Assembly (NCBI GenBank): GCA_964480565.1
Contig: CAYZSU010000089.1
Location: 1 to 8,515 of the forward strand
DNA length: 8,515 nt
Direction: 5' to 3'
Origin: CAYZSU01 sp964480565
Lineage (GTDB): Bacteria; UBA10199; 2-02-FULL-44-16; JAAZCA01
Below, piece after piece: positions 1 through 5,102 of the stretch (positions are counted from its first letter, which is position 1; every line of letters begins with the position of its first letter). The translations under genes and the position numbers were made by a program. Below the pieces are notes generated by a model. The model did not search any database. It saw only the letters and a program-made list of their open reading frames with translations, and was not told the origin of the DNA.

Positions 1-20
1 GATTATGGGTTCCAAATGAT

Positions 21-75
21 AATCCGTGCCAGGCATGGAGTCCGTACAACCCCATTCATGCCTGGCACTGGGATT
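21..75. repeat. Inverted repeat with long stem downstream of nth
   Basis: GTGCCAGGCATG (26-37) is perfectly complementary to CATGCCTGGCAC (57-68). The pairing extends outward through AATCC/GGATT with a two-base bulge. The loop is 19 bases. It lies about 30 bases beyond the stop codon of the leftward nth gene and could end that transcript or protect its 3' end. There is no T-run on either side, so it is not a canonical intrinsic terminator. A dispersed palindromic repeat is equally possible. Confidence 0.6.
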
Positions 76-106
76 TTAATTTTAGAGATTGCTCAAAAAA
101 CACCAT

Positions 107-745
107 TTAAATATTTTGTTGATAATAATCACAATAGTTTGAAATACGACAATGATCACACCTGGGAGATCGCGCCACACATATATTGCGGCCAAATTCA
201 ATCATATAGCAATGCACAGCCCCCCAATAAGACTTCGGAATAATCTGACACAGTTCCTTTTCAACGGCTAATGGGGTTTTGGATGTGGCAATCCCAAGAC
301 GCGTGGCAATCCGAAACACATGCGTATCCACAGCTAGCGCGGGCAGGCCAAAGGATTTCATTAATACAACATTTGCCGTTTTTTGCCCCACGCCTGACAA
401 TGTCATCAAGTCTGGAATAGTATCAGGCACTTGCCCCTTGAAATCCTGCATTAACATCAGGCCCGTTTGAATAATGCTCTTTGCCTTGGATTTATATAAC
501 CCCACTGATTTAATAATTACTTCTACATCAGAAATATTGGCTTGTGACAATGCGTTTGCATCGGGATAGTTTTCAAGCAATGTGGGCATTACGCGATCTA
601 CTTGATTATCCGTGGTTTGCGCGGACAAAATTGTGGAAATAAGTACAATAAACGGATCGTCGCCACCTTGCCAGGGTTGATCATCGCGCGGATAATGATA
701 GTTTAATCCATCGATAATTGCCTTAATTCGTTTTGATGATTGCAT
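107..745 (-). CDS. nth: Endonuclease III (DNA glycosylase / AP lyase)
   Basis: Bifunctional base-excision repair enzyme that removes oxidised pyrimidines and cleaves the abasic site. The 212 residues match the usual length (211 in E. coli). Visible are the helix-hairpin-helix LSGVGQKTANVVL (about 116-128) with the lysine nucleophile K122, the catalytic aspartate D140 in VDTHVFR, and a [4Fe-4S] ligand set C189-x6-C196-x2-C199-x5-C205 at the C-terminus. The ATG at 745 is chosen because GGAG (753-756, minus strand) sits 7 bases upstream and the protein then starts MQSSKR. A longer TTG start at 787 would overlap the upstream gene and adds nothing recognisable. The gene follows the CPBP protease by 22 bases on the same strand, so the two are probably cotranscribed. 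All catalytic and cluster residues are present, so it should be active. Confidence 0.96.
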   Translation of the reverse strand: MQSSKRIKAIIDGLNYHYPRDDQPWQGGDDPFIVLISTILSAQTTDNQVDRVMPTLLENYPDANALSQANISDVEVIIKSVGLYKSKAKSIIQTGLMLMQDFKGQVPDTIPDLMTLSGVGQKTANVVLMKSFGLPALAVDTHVFRIATRLGIATSKTPLAVEKELCQIIPKSYWGAVHCYMIEFGRNICVARSPRCDHCRISNYCDYYQQNI

Positions 746-767
746 GAATGATCTCCAAATTACAAAT

Positions 768-1484
768 TTATTGATAACAATAGACAAATAAATTCATCAA
801 AATATTAGATAATGCATGGCAAATAATGGATGCGGTGATACGGCCGGTTTTTTCCCGCAAATACCCAAATAATAAGCCTGGAAAAAAAATCGAAAAATGC
901 CACCATCGAAAGGTAATCATCGTATGCGCAAATGCAAATACAATAGAGGTGATAATCCACGACCAACCCAAGTGAACACCTAATATACGCCATTTTTTTT
1001 CAAATACCGCATTCAATGAGGTTTGGAAATAACCGCGAAAATAATATTCCTCTGGCAATGCCACCAAAATCACCTGGTACAGTGAGAATAACAGCACATC
1101 TGGCAGCAATTGAAATGTAAATGATAACGTTGGAAACAAAAAAGACTGCCACATATGAACGCCAATAAAAAATAGCGGAAATACAATGATCGCTGCAATA
1201 GAAGCGATATAAAACGAGCGCATATAGTCATGAACTGTTTGATCCACAAAATTTGGCAACCGGCGTTTCCGCCATTGGCAAATATAATTTGGCGCATATA
1301 AAAACATAATTGCAATAAATAGCGGCAATAGTTGATCAATCAACAAAACAGATCGAAAAACAGTTAATATACGGCTAATAACTAATAATGCGATGGTTAC
1401 GCCTAAAACTTCCCATAACATATATTTCTTAGATCGTTGCAAAATAACCTCGACTCCCTTCACAAATAAAAATATGCATACCAT
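768..1484 (-). CDS. CPBP-family (CAAX/Abi, glutamic-type) intramembrane protease
   Basis: Multi-pass membrane protein of about 238 residues carrying the three signatures of the CPBP/Abi family (Rce1-like): EEYYFR (E145, E146, R150), a helix ending FAFAH (H187), and HALSN (H223, N227). In this family these polar residues form the intramembrane active site; substrates are usually unknown and range from prenylated proteins to bacteriocin-related peptides. About seven hydrophobic stretches are visible, for example near residues 28-48, 54-66, 92-108 and 131-144. The start is uncertain: GTG 1493, ATG 1484 (used here, weak RBS), TTG 1442 (preceded by AAGGGAG and GAGG, 1448-1460) and ATG 1421 are all possible; the TTG has the best ribosome site. 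It is first of a leftward pair with nth and diverges from dgt. No functional link to DNA repair is evident, and its substrate cannot be inferred. Confidence 0.88.
   Translation of the reverse strand: MVCIFLFVKGVEVILQRSKKYMLWEVLGVTIALLVISRILTVFRSVLLIDQLLPLFIAIMFLYAPNYICQWRKRRLPNFVDQTVHDYMRSFYIASIAAIIVFPLFFIGVHMWQSFLFPTLSFTFQLLPDVLLFSLYQVILVALPEEYYFRGYFQTSLNAVFEKKWRILGVHLGWSWIITSIVFAFAHTMITFRWWHFSIFFPGLLFGYLREKTGRITASIICHALSNILMNLFVYCYQ
1448..1460 (-). promoter_or_regulatory. Possible ribosome binding site inside the annotated 5' end of the CPBP protease
   Basis: On the minus strand AAGGGAG (1454-1460) and GAGG (1448-1451) lie 11 and 5 bases upstream of an in-frame TTG at 1442. No comparable site precedes ATG 1484 or GTG 1493. 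The true protein may therefore start at 1442 (224 residues), which would also leave the dgt promoter region free of coding sequence. Confidence 0.4.
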
Positions 1485-1512
1485 TACAAACACATCTTGT
1501 TATTTCTATAAT
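1483..1512 (+). promoter_or_regulatory. Candidate sigma70-type promoter of dgt
   Basis: A perfect TATAAT -10 (1507-1512) lies 18 bases after ATTACA (1483-1488, four of six matches to TTGACA). Transcription would begin near 1519, about 12 bases before the dgt ATG at 1531, leaving just room for the AGGA ribosome site. It lies between the divergent dgt and CPBP genes. Confidence 0.45.
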
Positions 1513-1530
1513 GATACGTTAGGAAATACC

Positions 1531-2691
1531 ATGATTTTTCGTCATCATCTCGAAGAGCAGGAGCAACAGTACTTAGCGCCCTATGCGATTAAAAGCGTGC
1601 TCAGTCGTGGTCGCCAGTTTGATGAATCAACATGCCAGTTTCGCACGTCATTTATGCGTGACAAAGATCGTATCATTCACTCTGAAGCCTTTCGACGATT
1701 GGAATACAAAACACAAGTATTTATCAATCATGAAGGCGATTATTATCGCACACGCCTCACCCATACATTGGAAGTCGCCCAATTATCTCGCAGCATTGCG
1801 CGCACATTACAACTCAACGAGGATTTATGCGAAGCCATTGCATTGGCCCATGACTTGGGCCACACGCCATTTGGCCATCGCGGCGAATATACATTGGATG
1901 AGTTAATGGCAGAGCATGGTGGATTTGAACACAATCGGCAAAGTTATCGTACCGTCACTATGCTTGAAAAAACATACCCGTCTTTTTGCGGCCTTAATTT
2001 ATCTATCGAAGTACTGGAAGGCATTGTTAAACATCATAGCGAATACGATAAACCGGATATTCAAGATGCCCATGCCCCAATTACCAAAACCACATCCCTA
2101 GAAGCACAAGTGGTCAACATTGCCGATGAAATCGCCTATATGAATCATGATCTCGATGATGGCTTGGAATCCGGCATGTTAATTTTAGAACAACTCAATG
2201 ATATTCCCCTATGGCAGCAAGCCATTGATAGCGTATATGCGGATTTTCCAAATATTGCAGATAAAAAAGTTAAATACGAAACCATTCGGCGTATTATTCA
2301 CACATTAGTCACTGATCTCCAAACAGAAACCACTAAACGCATTCATGCACATAATATCACATGTGCGACGGACTTAGCCAGCCTTCCTAATTCAATTATC
2401 GCATTTAGCGATAATATGAGCGCATTAGCCAAAAGTTTAAAACAGTTTTTATTTATTAATTTATACAGACATTTCAAAGTCGAACGCATGGCTGAAAAAA
2501 CCAATCGCATTTTGCGCAGTTTATTTAGCACTTATCTGAACAACCAGGCAATATTGCCACCATCGGTTCAATATGCCATTCAACATGATGATAGCCCGCA
2601 TCGCAAAATATGCGATTATATTGCTGGCATGACGGATCGATATGCATTGAGTGAATATAAGAAACTGTTTGACCCCACAGAACATGTTTAA
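1531..2691 (+). CDS. dgt: Deoxyguanosinetriphosphate triphosphohydrolase-like HD-domain protein
   Basis: dGTPase family (type 2 branch), hydrolysing dNTPs to deoxynucleosides and triphosphate and so affecting dNTP pools. Of 386 residues the first half is strongly family-like: SRGRQFDE, then RDKDRIIHSEAFRRLEYKTQVF (about 43-64), HEGDYYRTRLTHTLEVAQ with metal ligand H78, AHDLGHTPFGH with H107-D108 and H111/H116, and the final HD-domain aspartate D199 in NIADEIAYMNHD. The metal set H...HD...D is therefore complete. The C-terminal 180 residues are helical and less conserved, as is normal. The start at 1531 is supported by AGGA six bases upstream; an in-frame ATG at 1393 would add 46 non-conserved residues and overlap the divergent CPBP gene. 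Substrate preference cannot be read from sequence, and many type 2 members need dNTP activation. Confidence 0.93.
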   Translation: MIFRHHLEEQEQQYLAPYAIKSVLSRGRQFDESTCQFRTSFMRDKDRIIHSEAFRRLEYKTQVFINHEGDYYRTRLTHTLEVAQLSRSIARTLQLNEDLCEAIALAHDLGHTPFGHRGEYTLDELMAEHGGFEHNRQSYRTVTMLEKTYPSFCGLNLSIEVLEGIVKHHSEYDKPDIQDAHAPITKTTSLEAQVVNIADEIAYMNHDLDDGLESGMLILEQLNDIPLWQQAIDSVYADFPNIADKKVKYETIRRIIHTLVTDLQTETTKRIHAHNITCATDLASLPNSIIAFSDNMSALAKSLKQFLFINLYRHFKVERMAEKTNRILRSLFSTYLNNQAILPPSVQYAIQHDDSPHRKICDYIAGMTDRYALSEYKKLFDPTEHV

Positions 2692-2724
2692 TGAGATTTC
2701 TAAAAAAATAGATGATTATAAATA

Positions 2725-2820
2725 GTGTCATTCCCGAATGCATGAATCGGGAATCCAGTCATCCAACAGTAACCGGCGAACACTGCAATGAAGTGGATTC
2801 CCGTATTACGGGACTGATGA
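2725..2820. repeat. Palindromic repeat doublet (REPIN/MITE-like) between dgt and nptA
   Basis: Two hairpins face each other. The left unit (2726-2757) reads TGTCA, stem ATTCCCGA/TCGGGAAT with an 8-base loop, then CCAG. The right unit, read on the minus strand (2793-2820), has the stem CCCGTA/TACGGG followed by AATCCA, and its outer end is degenerate. The arms also share GGGAATCCA/TGGATTCCC. About 35 bases separate the units. The layout resembles non-autonomous paired palindromes of many proteobacteria. It may also act as a transcription stop between dgt and the phosphate pair, although no T-run follows. Confidence 0.7.
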
Positions 2821-2848
2821 AAAATAGCAATTATGAAAGGATTTTCTA

Positions 2849-3994
2849 ATGGACGTAGATAGTCCCCCAAATGCCGGAAGTTCATCACTGTGCAACAATA
2901 TTATTAAAGGAATTTTATTTTTTGGACTGCTCTATTGTTTTTTAGTTGCCATTAAATTGCTCGGCGGATCATTTAAATTACTCGGCCAAGACATTGCCAC
3001 TGAGCTTATTGAAACAACCTCCAACCCCTTTGCAGGCTTATTTATCGGAATACTTGCCACCTCAATTGTACAGAGCTCATCCGTAACCACCTCCATGGTC
3101 GTTGGATTGGTTTCCGGAAATGTATTGCCCATCGAAACAGCGGTTCCCATGATTATGGGCGCCAATATTGGCACTGCGGTCACATGCGCGATTGTATCGC
3201 TCGGTCATATTTCAAGAAATGATGAATTTGAACGCGCCTATGCTGGGGCAAACATGCATGATATGTTTAACTTGCTAAGCGTTGCTATTATTTTACCCAT
3301 TCAACTCAGCACTGGATTTTTACATAAAACCGCCTCGTATTTTTCCGACCTTATTTACGGATCTACAACTGCCAGCACATTTACTAGCCCGATTAAAACC
3401 ATCGTGTCCCCTGCGGTTAAATTAATTCAACATGCGCTATTAGATAGCGCGAATTTAAGCAAACCATGGGCAGGTGGAATCAGCATTATCATTGCCATCG
3501 TACTTATCTTTCTGGCGCTATCCTATATGGTCAAATGCATGCGCGCCATTACTGCCTCAAAATTGGAAAAATCCATTCATTCGATTTTTTCAACGAATAT
3601 TTATTTAACCCTATTATTGGGGGCTGGCATCACAGCCATTATTCAATCGAGCTCCATTACCACTTCTATTTTAATTCCTATGCTAGGCGCAGGGCTCATC
3701 TCATTGGAGCAAGCATTTCCAATGACTGTAGGGGCTAATTTAGGTACTACAGTAACTGCATTACTTGCATCGCTTGCCGGCAATCAATCGGGGCTCACAA
3801 TTGCATTCGTGCATTTATTGTTTAATATCTGCGGTACTGTTATTCTATTTGTCCCCCCATGGATGCGCAAAATACCCGTTGCCGTGGCTCGCACATTTGC
3901 ACGCATATTTGTAAACAATAAAAAATACGCTATTGTATTTATTGTTTTGGTGTTTTTTGTTATACCTATTGTTGGCATGGTTTTAACGCGTTAA
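2849..3994 (+). CDS. Na+/phosphate cotransporter, NptA (PNaS) family
   Basis: Inner-membrane sodium-coupled phosphate symporter of 381 residues. The family's inverted duplication is obvious. Repeat 1 has IVQSSSVTTSM (73-83, QSSS at 75-78) followed by GANIGTAVT (104-112). Repeat 2 has IIQSSSITTSI (264-274, QSSS at 266-269) followed by GANLGTTVTA (295-304). These paired QSSS and GAN-GT elements form the substrate and sodium site in the SLC34/NptA family. Hydrophobic segments fill the rest, beginning near residue 19 and ending at VFIVLVFFVIPIVGMVL. AAAGGA seven bases before the ATG supports the start. The C-terminus stops just after the last helix, so the PhoU domain fused in E. coli YjbB-type proteins is absent; the next gene supplies it. 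Phosphate is the family substrate, but transport is inferred. Confidence 0.93.
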   Translation: MDVDSPPNAGSSSLCNNIIKGILFFGLLYCFLVAIKLLGGSFKLLGQDIATELIETTSNPFAGLFIGILATSIVQSSSVTTSMVVGLVSGNVLPIETAVPMIMGANIGTAVTCAIVSLGHISRNDEFERAYAGANMHDMFNLLSVAIILPIQLSTGFLHKTASYFSDLIYGSTTASTFTSPIKTIVSPAVKLIQHALLDSANLSKPWAGGISIIIAIVLIFLALSYMVKCMRAITASKLEKSIHSIFSTNIYLTLLLGAGITAIIQSSSITTSILIPMLGAGLISLEQAFPMTVGANLGTTVTALLASLAGNQSGLTIAFVHLLFNICGTVILFVPPWMRKIPVAVARTFARIFVNNKKYAIVFIVLVFFVIPIVGMVLTR

Positions 3995-4020
3995 TCTGGG
4001 AGTACTCAAAGTGCCCAGAT
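3994..4020. other. Intercistronic hairpin between nptA and phoU
   Basis: ATCTGGG (3994-4000) pairs perfectly with CCCAGAT (4014-4020), with an inner ACT/AGT helix and a CAA loop. It starts on the last base of the nptA stop codon and is followed by AT-rich DNA without a T-run. A processing or stability element, or a partial attenuator setting the NptA:PhoU ratio, is more likely than a full terminator. Confidence 0.45.
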
Positions 4021-4066
4021 ATAGATAGACGTTTTATGAACAAACCCAAACAGGGAGATAGTGACT

Positions 4067-4726
4067 ATGTTTAAAGAACTATTAAGTATTTGGCATGATG
4101 ATTCTGCATTAAGCGAAATTTTAAAACGATTTGATGAAATGCTTTTTATTTCCAAAGAGATGTTTATTTTAGCCACCAATCAACTGGTGGATAAAGAAAA
4201 CACCAAAAATGTCCATGATCATATCATTAAAATGGACAGCAAGCTAAACACCTTGCAGCAAGTCATTCGCCGCGATGTGGTGACTCATATTTCCATTCAA
4301 GGGACCAGCGATGTCGTGCCGTGTTTACAGCTGATGAGCCTTATTAAAGATGCAGAGCGTATTGGTGATTATTGCAAAAATATTCATGACATTGTCACCC
4401 ATTATCCAGTCATTCATACCGACCCATTGCTCGAGCAGTTTTTAACCATGCGTCATAAATTACTCGCCTGGTTTGATGAAACCAAGCGAGCATTTGATAA
4501 TATTGAAAAAAACTTAGCCGATCAAACCCGGCAAGAAGCCTATGCATTGGAAAAAGAATGCGATCGTATTATTTCTAGCATTGCCATGGATAATAATGGC
4601 CGAAATGCAGTCCCTGCCGCATTAATGCTACGTTTTTTTAAACGCGTGGCTGCTCACTTAAGCAATATTTGCACGAGCGTTATCATGCCGTTGGATAAAA
4701 TGGATTATTTTGATAGTTCAAAGTAG
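4067..4726 (+). CDS. PhoU-like phosphate transport regulator
   Basis: A helical protein of 219 residues with a PhoU fold. Repeat 1 contains the metal-binding signature DAERIGDYCKNI (E97, D101) after the helix around MSLIKDAERI. Repeat 2 (about 125-205) ends RFFKRVAAHLSNI, where the usual E-R-x-x-D-H has become K192-R-V-A-A196-H, so its acidic ligands are lost. PhoU proteins bind Fe/Mn/Zn clusters and damp phosphate uptake or signalling. Here the partner is most likely the NptA symporter 72 bases upstream, since no pst or phoBR gene is in view. ATG 4067 is preferred: AGGGAG (4052-4057) lies nine bases before it, whereas the in-frame GTG 4061 would leave only three. The TAG stop lies inside the left arm of a repeat element, so the last few residues could derive from that insertion. 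Confidence 0.88.
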   Translation: MFKELLSIWHDDSALSEILKRFDEMLFISKEMFILATNQLVDKENTKNVHDHIIKMDSKLNTLQQVIRRDVVTHISIQGTSDVVPCLQLMSLIKDAERIGDYCKNIHDIVTHYPVIHTDPLLEQFLTMRHKLLAWFDETKRAFDNIEKNLADQTRQEAYALEKECDRIISSIAMDNNGRNAVPAALMLRFFKRVAAHLSNICTSVIMPLDKMDYFDSSK

Positions 4727-4890
4727 CTATTTAGCGTGTTTTGTACCAATATCACGCAAAGACTGTCACCATCGGACGTGATCCGATGGTCCAGGAAACG
4801 ATATTATTTCTGGTTCATCGGATCACGTCCGACGATGACACGCCTAGATGAAATTAGGGACAAACCCCATCAAATACGCTGAATAGTTAC
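4723..4890. mobile_element. Candidate MITE-like element with outer inverted repeats and a nested palindrome
   Basis: CTATTTAGCGTGTTTTG (4727-4743) is complementary to CAAATACGCTGAATAG (4871-4886). Both mismatches are G-T pairs and there is one bulged base. Pairing continues outward through GTA/TAC to 4723 and 4890. The inner palindrome 4764-4840 lies within. The 13-mer TTCAAAGTAGCTA occurs at 4717-4729 and again at 4892-4904, immediately outside the right arm, which could be a target duplication or a small rearrangement. No transposase is encoded, and the phoU stop codon sits in the left arm. Confidence 0.5.
4764..4840. repeat. Long nested inverted repeat (paired palindromes)
   Basis: The 34-base arms 4764-4797 and 4807-4840 match at 29 of 34 positions around a 9-base loop. 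Each arm is itself a hairpin: left CATCGGA/TCCGATG around CGTGA, right the same core TCGGA/TCCGA. Each arm reads TGTCA at its outer end and CCAG at its inner end. The sequence can therefore fold as one long stem or as two separate hairpins. No T-run follows, so terminator function for phoU is only possible. Confidence 0.85.
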
Positions 4891-5057
4891 ATTCAAAGTA
4901 GCTAAATTGAATAGTCCCAAGTCCCTTGATATAAACAATATTGCTAATTTTAAAAAAAACAACGCAACTTTTTCAAATAATTGCCGATAATATCGTTAGA
5001 AGAATCAAATAATTACAAAAATCGTTCAAAAACAAGCATTTTGAGGATCACCTTTAA

Positions 5058-5090
5058 ATGGGCGTTTTGCGAACAGCACTTGTATTTTAA
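5058..5090 (+). CDS. Possible ten-residue leader ORF
   Basis: ATG at 5058 opens an ORF encoding MGVLRTALVF that ends with TAA at 5088-5090, directly against the AAGGAG of the following gene. A GAGG (5043-5046) lies 11 bases upstream. Its stop is 12 bases before the next start, a layout that would allow translational coupling. There is no attenuator-like codon run, and a chance ORF of this length is common, so this is speculative. Confidence 0.2.
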   Translation: MGVLRTALVF

Positions 5091-5096
5091 AAGGAG
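5091..5096 (+). promoter_or_regulatory. Strong ribosome binding site
   Basis: AAGGAG lies six bases before ATG 5103. It is the best Shine-Dalgarno match in the window and fixes the start of the proline-rich protein, suggesting it is well translated. Confidence 0.85.
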
Positions 5097-5102
5097 CCTA
5101 TT

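Larger units (their letters stand above)
4727..5102. other. 376-base intergenic region
   Basis: The first half holds the palindromic element and its flanking 13-mer repeats. The second half (4905-5057) is AT-rich, with no ORF, tRNA or recognised RNA family. Possible promoter pieces are TTGATA (4926-4931) with TTTAAA (4949-4954) at 17-base spacing, and an isolated GATAAT (4986-4991); neither is convincing. From 5058 a ten-codon ORF and a strong ribosome site lead into the next gene. Confidence 0.6.

Noticed and set aside
16..243. 75-codon forward ORF at the window start
   Set aside because: Runs through the hairpin repeat and antisense to the 3' end of nth; no ribosome site or motif.
743..787. 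Longer nth start at TTG 787
   Set aside because: Overlaps the end of the CPBP gene; ATG 745 has GGAG at ideal spacing and gives the normal family length.
1393..1530. N-terminal extension of dgt from ATG 1393
   Set aside because: The 46 added residues are not family-like, overlap the divergent CPBP gene and would include the TATAAT; ATG 1531 has a good ribosome site.
4848..4886. Twelve-codon ORF (MKLGTNPIKYAE) in the intergenic element
   Set aside because: No ribosome site, lies across the right arm of the inverted repeat, and is short enough to be chance.
4727..5102. tRNA or small structured RNA in the long gap
   Set aside because: No cloverleaf, T-loop motif or known riboswitch core was seen; the strong folding is explained by the nested inverted repeats.
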